Origin: Pirellulales bacterium
Lineage (GTDB): Bacteria > Planctomycetota > Planctomycetia > Pirellulales > JAEUIK01
Assembly (NCBI GenBank): GCA_019745975.1
Contig: JAIESQ010000052.1
Span: forward strand, 62,001 to 126,000
Reading direction: 5' to 3'
Length of the DNA stretch: 64,000 bases
Below, in pieces: positions 19,791 to 27,917 of this stretch. Position numbers and translations under genes: made by a program. A model generated the notes under the pieces. That model worked only from the letters and a program-made list of their open reading frames with translations. It ran no database searches and was not told the DNA's origin. Every line of letters begins with the position of its first letter. Position 1 is the first letter of the stretch.

Positions 19791-21089
19791 TTATTTCAAC
19801 CCGAACAGCTCGTCCCATTCAAACAGCACATACGGCTCCGCGGTCGCCGACTTGCCCGTCTTGGGCGACACCGCGATCCGCAGCTTGCGCTCCGCCGGCC
19901 AGGCAACCGCGCTGTACTGCGTGGTGTTCAGCGGCGAGCGGCGCCCCACCGCGTCGAGCAGCTTGCGCGCGGCTTCGAAGTCGATCTTCTCATCCCGCTT
20001 CCGGTGCGCGCGAATGCCGTCGGCCAATAGCCCATAGCGCTCGGCCGTGTTCCCCGTGGCCTGAGGCGAGTTCGCCACGAAGTGATTCGTGCAGACCAGA
20101 CAATTGCTTCGCGCGAGGTCCGGTTCGCGCAGCAGACTGCGCGCGGCGTCGGCCCAAGGCGCAAATTCAAGGGCGTATGCGCGCGTCGCTTGCCCTGGCG
20201 AGCTGGCTGGCACGACCAGATGAAAGATCAGCGCCAGCGTCACGCGATCTTTCAAGAAAGTCCGCAGAAATTCCGGGGCGTCATCCGGAGTCATCGCCTC
20301 GATCAACATCCGGCCGACCACCGCCGCCGGCGTCGGATGCTCGACCGCCAGCATCGAGCGATGCACTCCCCCGTCGTTGGCCGCCAGGTAGATGCCGTGC
20401 CGATTGAGCGCCGCCATGCCGGTCCCCAGCATGCCAAACCACATGGCGTCGAGCGTCGGCGACAGTTCTGGCTCCGTCGGCTCGACGGCGAATACGCAGT
20501 ACGTAGTCGAAGAGAACACCGGCGGATAGTCCCAGTTGCGCCCGACGAGCACCTGGCCATCGTCGGTCAGATCTCCCCACACCGAAAACTGACTGCAGCG
20601 CATCAATTCCAACACGTCGCACGTTTGCAGGGCCGACAGATCGGCTAGCGTAATCGCTTGACCCGTCGCTTTGAGCGTGCGATCGGCTTCCGCCGGCAGC
20701 GCTTGCTCGATGCCGTGCAGCATGCCGGCCAGCTCTTCGCGGAACCGGTCGGGCATCTCGAAGTGCTCGGCAGCTTTGCAGAAGTTCTGCCAGTTGATGC
20801 GCGGCTTGTCGGCCGCCGTGCGATCGGGGTCGACCAGCGCGCCGATTGTGTTCAGCTTGGCCGCCAGAAAGTCGACCGTCTCAAGGATTTCCCGCGCGCC
20901 CAGCACGCCATGCGCGACGCCGCGCTCCGCGTGCGAGCCGCGCAGCACCAGCACGGCCCGACCGTCGACCGACGCCCGCAAGCTCGCGCCATGCCGGGCG
21001 ACGACCGTGGTCTCGCCGCGAGCAAGCGATGCTGCACACACCGCGACGAAAAGCACAACGCCCGCGATCCAGCGAACGATTGATTGCAT
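19791..21089 (-). CDS. secreted C45-family (Ntn) hydrolase/acyltransferase
   Basis: The 432-residue protein has a signal peptide (about 1-24) and a C45 fold. These enzymes belong to the Ntn superfamily and mature by self-cleavage before a Cys that becomes the N-terminal nucleophile. The likely nucleophile is Cys165 in RCSQFSVWGDLTDDGQ, followed by LVGRNWDYPP, which is the usual continuation. Family members act on amide bonds (for example acyl-CoA:isopenicillin acyltransferase and acid ceramidase-like enzymes), and the substrate here is unknown. It lies 46 bp after the zinc dehydrogenase gene on the same strand and may share its operon. Confidence 0.8.
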   Translation of the reverse strand: MQSIVRWIAGVVLFVAVCAASLARGETTVVARHGASLRASVDGRAVLVLRGSHAERGVAHGVLGAREILETVDFLAAKLNTIGALVDPDRTAADKPRINWQNFCKAAEHFEMPDRFREELAGMLHGIEQALPAEADRTLKATGQAITLADLSALQTCDVLELMRCSQFSVWGDLTDDGQVLVGRNWDYPPVFSSTTYCVFAVEPTEPELSPTLDAMWFGMLGTGMAALNRHGIYLAANDGGVHRSMLAVEHPTPAAVVGRMLIEAMTPDDAPEFLRTFLKDRVTLALIFHLVVPASSPGQATRAYALEFAPWADAARSLLREPDLARSNCLVCTNHFVANSPQATGNTAERYGLLADGIRAHRKRDEKIDFEAARKLLDAVGRRSPLNTTQYSAVAWPAERKLRIAVSPKTGKSATAEPYVLFEWDELFGLK

Positions 21090-21135
21090 GCTGAGACTCG
21101 CCTAGATCGAATTGTGTTCGCGATACCCGAGCAGC

Positions 21136-22212
21136 TTAGTTGCGCACACCCACCCGCAAGTGCCGCGGATTGCGCGCCGCCGCGAAGGCCTGGGCCACCT
21201 CTTTCAACGGATACCACGGGCCGACCAGCTCCTGCAACGGAAATCGCCCGTGGGCCTGTTTGAGGAACTCGACAGCGACCAGCAGATCCTTGGGGGCGTA
21301 GTTATGGACGCCGCGGAGCGTCAGATTCCGCCGCACGATTTGCTCCAAAGAAATCGCGACCGGCGGACCTGGAAAAACGGCGCCCACCAGCACCAATGTG
21401 CCGCCGATGCACAGCACAGGCCACGCCGTCTCGAACGCCGCGGCCGCGCCGGAAAGCTCGAGCACCACGTCGAGCCCTGGGCCGGCGGAGGCCGCGGCGG
21501 CCGTGGCAACTAGCTCGTCAGGCGCGATCGCGTGCGTCGCCCCGCAGCGCAGCGCCTGCTCGCGTCGCTCAGTGTTCGGCTCCACTGCGATCACCACCGC
21601 CGCGCCACGCAACTGCGCCATCGCGCAGGCGGTCAACCCGAGCATGCCAGCCCCCAGGATGCCGACCGTGCGGCCCGCGATCGGCCCCGCCGCTGCCAGC
21701 GCGGCCGCCACCGTGGCCGTGGCGCAATTGGCTGGGCAGACAACTTCCAGCGGCAGCTCCTCAGGCAATTTCACGAGGGCCGTGCCTGGAGCCAGCAAAC
21801 AGTATTCGGCCAGCCCTCCCGTCAGTTCGCGCCGCGCAACGAATTGCTCGTGACCATACTTCACGCCGTGCAGGCATTTCTGCGGCAGCTCGCGCTGGCA
21901 ATAAAAGCAGTCGCCGCAACTCGCCACGATCGCCCAGGTCACGCGGTCGCCAACGCCAAGCTCCGCGCCCGCCAGGTCGTGCCGCGGCGCGCTCGCTCCC
22001 AACTCGACAATCTCGCCGACGATCTCATGCCCCAAAACGCTGGGGGCCGGCGAGTTGCGGCGCCCGCTGACCGTGTGCAAATCGCTGCCGCAGAGTGTGC
22101 AGCCGAGCACGCGCACGAGCACTTCGCCGCCGATGGGTGCCGGCACTGCGACATTGCGCAGTTCGAGCGGTTGCGACGGCTCGTGAAAGATCGCGGCCAG
22201 CGAGCTGTTCAT
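21136..22212 (-). CDS. zinc-dependent medium-chain dehydrogenase
   Basis: The 358-residue enzyme is an MDR alcohol dehydrogenase. The catalytic zinc region is LGCTLCGSDLHTVSGRR followed by LGHEIVGEI, the structural zinc is held by the four Cys of CGDCFYCQRELPQKC, and the NAD fold has GILGAGMLGLTACAMA. The start at 22212 has AAGG 7 nt upstream and falls 10 bp after the DUF5690 stop. The GSDLHT-SGRR pattern recalls the dehydrogenases annotated near phosphonate catabolism genes (TIGR03366), from memory. No phosphonate hydrolase or lyase lies in this window, so that role is only a suggestion. Confidence 0.85.
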   Translation of the reverse strand: MNSSLAAIFHEPSQPLELRNVAVPAPIGGEVLVRVLGCTLCGSDLHTVSGRRNSPAPSVLGHEIVGEIVELGASAPRHDLAGAELGVGDRVTWAIVASCGDCFYCQRELPQKCLHGVKYGHEQFVARRELTGGLAEYCLLAPGTALVKLPEELPLEVVCPANCATATVAAALAAAGPIAGRTVGILGAGMLGLTACAMAQLRGAAVVIAVEPNTERREQALRCGATHAIAPDELVATAAAASAGPGLDVVLELSGAAAAFETAWPVLCIGGTLVLVGAVFPGPPVAISLEQIVRRNLTLRGVHNYAPKDLLVAVEFLKQAHGRFPLQELVGPWYPLKEVAQAFAAARNPRHLRVGVRN

Positions 22213-22222
22213 AGCGCAGCCT

Positions 22223-23587
22223 TCATGGCGCGGTGCCGGGTGCTGCGTCGCTAGCCAGCTCAAGGTCGGCTGCCGCCGGGCTCCGCTGCGCGAAATAACG
22301 CCAGGTGATGCCGACGCTCACCAGCGTCGTCGCGGCCGCCAACCAGCAAATCGAGTCGAAAAAACCCAGCAACTCGCCGCCGGACGACGCTGCCGCCACC
22401 GCGGCGCCACTGCCCGCCGAAATGATCCAGTTCCGCGCGATCATCACGGCCACGTATCCCAAGTAGCCCGTAGCGTCGGCCACCTGAATCAAGAAGCCCA
22501 GGTTGCCGCGCTGGCGCGTCATGGCCAGCAGGCGCTCGAAGATCGTCGTGTGTACCGCCACATAGGGCAGGTAGATCCCCAGCCCGATCAACACCATGAA
22601 GGCAAACCCACCCAGCGCCCCCGACTGCCGGGCGACCAGCGCCCCCACGAACAAGCACGCTCCCAGCCCAGAGATCGCCAACGAGCTGAAAAACGCGCTG
22701 CGATTGTCGCGCACCAACACCAACGAGCCGTTGATAGCCATTACGCCCAGCGCCACGATGATTTCTGAGCGGCTGTAGATCGTTTCATCGACGGCCACGC
22801 CCAACCCGCGCCACAGTTCTGGAGCGAAGTCGGCCCGCAAACTGCGGACGATCGTGATCGTCAGATACATCAGCACGATTGCCCCGAGCCCCAACCAGTA
22901 CCGCTGCAGCAACGACCAGCGCTCAGCTTTCGACAAAGTCGTGCGCGCCGAGCGCGCCACGACGTCGGCCGCCGACGGAGCGGGTATCCGCGACAGCATC
23001 GCGACACCCACTGCTAGTGGACCAGCGAACAGCAGTCCGGCCGCGGCGGGCATCCAATCTTCGGCGATGCCGCGTTCAAGAAGCCAGGCGCCGACCGACT
23101 TCGCGACGCCGTCGGCCAGCACGAAGCTCGCGCACAAGCCGGCGTTCAAGGCCTCGGTCAAGCGCCGCCCTTCGAGAAAGCCGATCACCAGCCCAAACAC
23201 CATCCCCAGCGGCAACCCATTGAGGAACAAATAAAAGGCGTTCCAAGGCCGCGGCGCCAGACCAAACCCAACGAGCGCCACTTCGGCCAGGCCGATCAGC
23301 ACAAGTATGCCAATCGCGCGGCGCTGCGGCGGCATCTCAGCAATGACCTTGATGCCCCAGAACTTCGAGATCGTGTAGCCCAGCACCTGCGAGGTGACCA
23401 GCACCACCTTGAAGGTCTGTCCCCACAGCAGTTCACCGTCGTCGAAACTGGCGGCCGTGAACGGCTTGCGAAAGCCGTACATGCAGAAGTAGGTGCCAAA
23501 GGCCGCCACCAACGACCACACCGTCCAGAACGCGCGGTGGCGCGGTGAGTCTTCACCAGCAGACGATAACGAGTGCGATACCGGCAT
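22223..23587 (-). CDS. DUF5690-family membrane transporter-like protein
   Basis: The 454-residue protein has about 12 hydrophobic segments and looks like a major facilitator-type transporter. The start FWTVWSLVAAFGTYFCMYGF followed by RKPFTAASF matches what I remember of the DUF5690 family. The substrate is unknown. It is the first gene of a minus-strand run: stop 10 bp before the zinc dehydrogenase start, then the C45 hydrolase. In planctomycetes this pair can appear near phosphonate genes (memory, not checked). The upstream 168 bp hold no gene. Confidence 0.75.
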   Translation of the reverse strand: MPVSHSLSSAGEDSPRHRAFWTVWSLVAAFGTYFCMYGFRKPFTAASFDDGELLWGQTFKVVLVTSQVLGYTISKFWGIKVIAEMPPQRRAIGILVLIGLAEVALVGFGLAPRPWNAFYLFLNGLPLGMVFGLVIGFLEGRRLTEALNAGLCASFVLADGVAKSVGAWLLERGIAEDWMPAAAGLLFAGPLAVGVAMLSRIPAPSAADVVARSARTTLSKAERWSLLQRYWLGLGAIVLMYLTITIVRSLRADFAPELWRGLGVAVDETIYSRSEIIVALGVMAINGSLVLVRDNRSAFFSSLAISGLGACLFVGALVARQSGALGGFAFMVLIGLGIYLPYVAVHTTIFERLLAMTRQRGNLGFLIQVADATGYLGYVAVMIARNWIISAGSGAAVAAASSGGELLGFFDSICWLAAATTLVSVGITWRYFAQRSPAAADLELASDAAPGTAP

Positions 23588-23755
23588 GAGAATTCGACCG
23601 CCAGTGCGACGTGCATGGAGCAGCGATCAGCGCCTGTAGGCTATAAAGCAAAGCCTATCGCGGGCGCCGAATCTCAGGGCACCAGTATAGTGACCACCGG
23701 GCGGATGGAAATCGCGTGCCGCGGCGATGGCACATCCATCGCATTTGAGCGGCCG

Positions 23756-25396
23756 CTACTGGCTCGCCGGCGCTGCCCCCGCCGACTTCGTTTCGCGGCT
23801 GGTATGGTTCGCCTCGGCTTCTTCTTCCTCGGCGACCACCGCGACCCCAGCCGCATCGTTCTCCAGCGGCGGCAAGCCAAACGTCGCCGGCTCGTCCTCA
23901 AGATGGATCACGTCCATCTCCGTCGCGTCGACATCTTGCCGCAGCAGCAGGTAGATGCCCGTCGTGGCCGTCCAGAAGTAGCTGAAGCCAAACCCCAAAA
24001 GCAGCACTTGTACGGCCGCCAGCCAGAAGCTCAGCACCGCGACGCCAGCGCGGAAAACCCCGCTAGTCGCCTCACCTGCCGGGCCGATCTCAAGCCCGGA
24101 CTTCGCAGCCGAAGTCGGCTCGTTCGGGACAGTCGAAACTGTCGTCGCCATCGGCACGGCCGCCGCAGTAGAAGCCGGCTCGTTCGGGACAGTCGAAACT
24201 GTCGTCGCCATCGGCACGGCCGCCGCAGTAGAAGCCGCGTCAGGCGACACCACGACTGCGGTCTTGGCGTCTGCAAACCGCGCAACGCCGACGATCCCCT
24301 GCGGCAACTGCGCGGCGATCCGGGCCGTCGACGCCCGCCCAGCCGACCAACTTGCGCACCACAAGCTGAGATACACAATCGCCCCCGCAAACACCGTGAT
24401 CAGCAAGCCCGCCAGCACGCCGAGTCCGCCGGCGATCGCGGCATACCACAGATAGTGCAGTGGCCGCTGATAGACATAAGCGTACGTGCGGCTCAAGGCG
24501 TCGAAGCTGTCGCTTCCTTCGACGCTGATCGTCGCCCACATCAGCGGCCAACCGACCGCCAGCCCCAGCAAGAGAATGCCCATCACGAGGGCTAGCACGA
24601 GAAACAACGGCCACGCGACGCCCAGCACGAGCACTCCGACATCGAATCGCAGCAGCCAGCCGAGTGCGAATATCGGAATCGCTAGCACCAGCACGCCGAC
24701 TAGCGGCATCAACGGCGCCCAGAAATACGAGCCCCAATGCGACCAGGCGTGGCGCCTGGCCGGGCCGAACGTGGCCCGCTCGTCGCGCGCCAGCCGCACG
24801 CCTGCCATCCGCGTAATCACGCCGCCGGCGTAACCCCAGACGGCCAGGCCCCAAATGCCGGCGGTCAACATGAAGGTAAAACCCGAGATCGTCAGCCCCG
24901 GCTTGAACAGTAGCACAAAGGGTGTCGACAGCCGAGTGAACGGGCCGAAGTACGCGTTGATCGACGCCTGTGCTGCGAAGGGTTGCCCTTGCACCGGAGT
25001 GTCAGTGACCGGCACCAGTTCAGTTTGCATGGTTGTGGTCGATGCGCCGTCGGCAGTTGTCACGTTCACCGGGACCTGTCGAACGTAGATTTCACCCGAA
25101 GCGGTTGCCAAGGGAGTCGCAGCATCCGCCTGCCAAGGAAGCGTGCTGTATGCCGCGGTCAGTTGTTGCACGTGAGGATCGCTGGCTCCGGAAAATACTT
25201 TGGCCAGCCCCCACCAGCCCGTGACCATCGCCAGCACCGCCGCCGAAGCTACGACCATCTGCCGGGCATCGAGCGCCAGCCGGAACGACTTCAGCAGGAT
25301 CATCCAACGGTAGCGCTGAATCCAACTGCTGAGTCCGGGCCCCGCCGGTACGACCGGCGCAGGCGAAACCGTATGACTTGAGGCGGTCGCGTCCAT
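23756..25396 (-). CDS. multi-pass membrane protein with a 20-residue tandem repeat
   Basis: I do not recognise a family in this 546-residue protein. It has roughly seven to eight membrane segments: one near residues 47-67, a group between 165 and 355, and one near 455-485. The region between 100 and 160 is probably an external loop. A soluble linker at about 385-425 contains two perfect copies of ASTAAAVPMATTVSTVPNEP, encoded by an exact 60-bp tandem duplication. The C-terminus (about 490-546) is acidic with a run of Glu. Repeated segments such as RYAYVYQRP-like and FALGWLLRFDV suggest a YIP1 or glycerophosphoryl-type membrane protein, without certainty. Confidence 0.65.
   Translation of the reverse strand: MDATASSHTVSPAPVVPAGPGLSSWIQRYRWMILLKSFRLALDARQMVVASAAVLAMVTGWWGLAKVFSGASDPHVQQLTAAYSTLPWQADAATPLATASGEIYVRQVPVNVTTADGASTTTMQTELVPVTDTPVQGQPFAAQASINAYFGPFTRLSTPFVLLFKPGLTISGFTFMLTAGIWGLAVWGYAGGVITRMAGVRLARDERATFGPARRHAWSHWGSYFWAPLMPLVGVLVLAIPIFALGWLLRFDVGVLVLGVAWPLFLVLALVMGILLLGLAVGWPLMWATISVEGSDSFDALSRTYAYVYQRPLHYLWYAAIAGGLGVLAGLLITVFAGAIVYLSLWCASWSAGRASTARIAAQLPQGIVGVARFADAKTAVVVSPDAASTAAAVPMATTVSTVPNEPASTAAAVPMATTVSTVPNEPTSAAKSGLEIGPAGEATSGVFRAGVAVLSFWLAAVQVLLLGFGFSYFWTATTGIYLLLRQDVDATEMDVIHLEDEPATFGLPPLENDAAGVAVVAEEEEAEANHTSRETKSAGAAPASQ
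24116..24237. repeat. 60-bp exact tandem duplication
   Basis: Bases 24116-24175 are repeated without a single change at 24176-24235, with two further matching bases. The period is 60 bp, so the reading frame of the membrane protein is kept and 20 residues are duplicated. Each unit contains GACAGTCGAAACTGTC, an inverted repeat that could promote slippage. Exact identity implies a recent event. Confidence 0.95.
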
Positions 25397-25509
25397 GACG
25401 TCCTCTCCCTAAATCGGGCAGCCAGTGCGTCGCCGCTTCAAGTGCGGCAGCTTCCTGGGTCGGCGAAATTATAGGCCCCGCCGGCGATTCTCTCCTAGAG
25501 CGGTTGCCT

Positions 25510-25579
25510 AAGGGGACTGGCTCCGAGCCAAAGAGACTCGGACGTCACTACGACGCCGCTGCGAGGTGCCTGTCCCCTT
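25510..25579. repeat. GGGGACTGG/CCTGTCCCC inverted repeat
   Basis: An imperfect palindrome lies upstream of the penicillin acylase gene. The outer arms are AAGGGGAC (25510-25517) and GTCCCCTT (25572-25579). They extend inward as GGGGACTGGCTCCGAG against GAGGTGCCTGTCCCC. The same outer motif (GGGGACTGG...CCTGTCC) forms part of a longer inverted repeat at 55.45-55.57 kb. This looks like a dispersed planctomycete repeat rather than a gene-specific operator. The rest of the 297-bp gap to the membrane protein gene has nothing that I recognise. Confidence 0.65.
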
Positions 25580-25693
25580 GTCGTCCACGTGCCGGCGTGT
25601 CCGCGCTAGTTTGACATCAGGCGCGCCCGGTGTGACCATGACGCCAAACACCCGCCTGTTGGCATATTCGGCGAACTCGTCAGGAGAATATCC

Positions 25694-27826
25694 ATGTCGC
25701 TCCGCCTGCTGCACAACTCTTGGCTGCCAACGGTAATCGTTGCGTTGTGCTCGGCGACGGCCGCGTCCGCCGCGACGATCGCCGACTACGCTCCCCCGCC
25801 GGCCGGGTCGGTCAAAATCACCCGCGACAAATTCGGCGTGCCGCACATCATTGCCGCCGACGATGCGAGCTTGTTCTATGGGGTGGGCTACGCGCAGGCC
25901 GAAGATCAACTCGAGAACATCGCGGAGAACTATCTGCGCGCCGCTGGCCGCAGCGCCGAATTCGAGGGGCCCGGCTCGCTCAAGCAAGACCACCTGATCC
26001 GCGCGCTGCGTGTGCCCCAGCGCGCCGAAGAACAATACAAACGCCTGAGCGACGAGCTGCGCACCCAGCTCGACGCTTACGCCGCCGGCCTGAATGCCTA
26101 TCTCAAGGAGCATCGCTCAAAACTGCCTGAGTGGATCGAACCACCCCGCCCACAGGACGTGTTGTCCTTCTACAACTATGTGGAAGTGCAGTTCTGTATT
26201 TCCGACTGCCAGCGCGATTTGAGCAAGGCGGGCGTCAAGGTGGCGGCCTTCACCGACTGGCCCGACCGCCACGAGCTGGCCTACGGTTCGAATCAGTTTG
26301 CCGTGTCGCCGCGCCGCTCCGCGACCGGCACAGCGCAGCTTTCGATGGACCCGCATTTGCCGCTCTCGAGCTTTTATCGCTGGTACGAGATGCACCTGGT
26401 GAGCCCGTCGGTCAATGTCATGGGGTGCTGCTTCTTCGGCTCCCCCTACATCAGCATGGGGCGCACTGCGACAACCGCCTGGTGCATGACGGTCAACGCG
26501 CCCGATCTGGCTGACGTGTTCGCCTTCAACATTCAGGCCGACGATCCCACGAAGTATCAGGACGTCGATGGCTGGAAGAAGTTCGACGACGCGCAAGAGA
26601 CCTATAAAGTACTGCGCGGCGACAAGCTCGAAGAAGTGCGACTGCCCGTGCGCCAAACCGTCCTTGGCCCTGTGATGGCCGAGGCCGACGGTCGGGCGTA
26701 CGTTTACGCCTTTCCCTGGCACGACAACGCCAACCGCGCCACGCAGATCATGAGCATGGCCCGCGCGACCAACGTCGACGAGTTCCGCAAATCGCTCGAA
26801 CCACTCGGCCTGGTGATGTTCAACGTCGTGTACGCCGACGCCGCGGGCGACATCTTTTACGTCTCCAACGGCCGCATCCCGCGCCGCGACCAGCGCATCG
26901 ACAGCCACGCGATTCGCCCCGGCCACGAAGCCTGGGCCCGCTGGCAGGGATTTCATCCGCTGGCCGAGCTGCCGCAAGTGCTCAATCCCCCCTGTGGATT
27001 CTTGATGAACACCAACAGCGGGCCACACAACGTCTGCCCCGACGTCGCCCCACAGCCCTCGAGCTTCGCTCCCTATATCTTTGGGCAAGAAGCGAACAGC
27101 CGCTCGATTCGCTTGCGGTCGCTATTGTCGGCCGACGAAGAAATCTCCTGGGACGAGATGCACACCTATGCCACCGACACGCGCAGCGAAACGCTTGATG
27201 CCTGGGTCCCAAAACTCGTCGAGCGCATCGAGCAGCAAGCAGAAAAGTCCACGCAGCAAGCCGAGCGCTTGCGCGAGATCGCTGCCGTGCTGAAAGCCTG
27301 GGACCGCCGCACCGAGCTCGACAGCCGCGGCGGCGTGTTGTTCATGGTCATTTTTGCCAATGGCGCTTTCCCCGGCGCGTTCGACAAAGATGATCTTGGC
27401 GACGCGACGCAGATTGTCCTCAAGGCGGCCGACGCGGTCGCCAACAAATTCGGCCAGCTCGACGCCCCCTGGAGCGCGTACAGCCGCATCCGCCGCGGCG
27501 ACCGCGACCTGGCCATCGCTGGCAACGGCTGGCGTGATCCCCGCCTGGGCATGCTCACCACGTTGCGCCCCACCTACGGCGTTGTCGACGACGGCAAACG
27601 GTTCGCCACCGGCGGCACCAGCTACGCCATGGTCGTCGACTTCAGTTGCGGCGGTCGTTCGATCAGTTGCCTGCCGTTTGGCGTCAGCGACCGTGAGGAC
27701 TCCAAGCACTTCGCCGATCAACTGCCGCTGTATGCCAAGAAGCAATACAAGCCCGCCTGGTTCACACACGATGAAATCAAGGCGAACACGGAATCGGAAG
27801 TTGTATTGAAGGCAAAAGCCAAGTAG
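25694..27826 (+). CDS. penicillin acylase (S45) family amidase, exported
   Basis: The 710-residue protein is an Ntn hydrolase of the penicillin amidase family. These precursors are exported and cut themselves into two chains to free an N-terminal Ser. A signal peptide is present (about 1-26, ending ASA). The alpha chain opens VKITRDKFGVPHIIAADDAS, a family hallmark, and the nucleophile is Ser199 in the motif YGSNQFAV, followed by SMDPHLPL. This motif is closer to aculeacin acylase/PvdQ-type members than to penicillin G acylase, which have GSNAW-like sequences. Natural substrates may be acyl-homoserine lactones or N-acyl peptides. A hairpin repeat follows its stop. Confidence 0.9.
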   Translation: MSLRLLHNSWLPTVIVALCSATAASAATIADYAPPPAGSVKITRDKFGVPHIIAADDASLFYGVGYAQAEDQLENIAENYLRAAGRSAEFEGPGSLKQDHLIRALRVPQRAEEQYKRLSDELRTQLDAYAAGLNAYLKEHRSKLPEWIEPPRPQDVLSFYNYVEVQFCISDCQRDLSKAGVKVAAFTDWPDRHELAYGSNQFAVSPRRSATGTAQLSMDPHLPLSSFYRWYEMHLVSPSVNVMGCCFFGSPYISMGRTATTAWCMTVNAPDLADVFAFNIQADDPTKYQDVDGWKKFDDAQETYKVLRGDKLEEVRLPVRQTVLGPVMAEADGRAYVYAFPWHDNANRATQIMSMARATNVDEFRKSLEPLGLVMFNVVYADAAGDIFYVSNGRIPRRDQRIDSHAIRPGHEAWARWQGFHPLAELPQVLNPPCGFLMNTNSGPHNVCPDVAPQPSSFAPYIFGQEANSRSIRLRSLLSADEEISWDEMHTYATDTRSETLDAWVPKLVERIEQQAEKSTQQAERLREIAAVLKAWDRRTELDSRGGVLFMVIFANGAFPGAFDKDDLGDATQIVLKAADAVANKFGQLDAPWSAYSRIRRGDRDLAIAGNGWRDPRLGMLTTLRPTYGVVDDGKRFATGGTSYAMVVDFSCGGRSISCLPFGVSDREDSKHFADQLPLYAKKQYKPAWFTHDEIKANTESEVVLKAKAK

Positions 27827-27844
27827 TTCAAGGGGCTCAATCGG

Positions 27845-27873
27845 GTGCCACTGCTGGCTTGTCCAGCAGTGCC
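27845..27873. terminator. hairpin repeat after the acylase gene
   Basis: GTGCCACTGCTGG, a short loop, then CCAGCAGTGCC forms a near-perfect hairpin 19 bp after the acylase stop. A related copy, ACTGCTGG-CCTGT-CCAGCAGT, lies after the DUF1801 gene at 59734-59754. No T-run follows, so it may end transcripts only with help, or be a mobile REP-like unit that sits at gene ends. Confidence 0.5.
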
Positions 27874-27917
27874 TCTTGTGTTCTCGTCAGTTTTTGCACA
27901 TCCGCGAACGGACGCGC

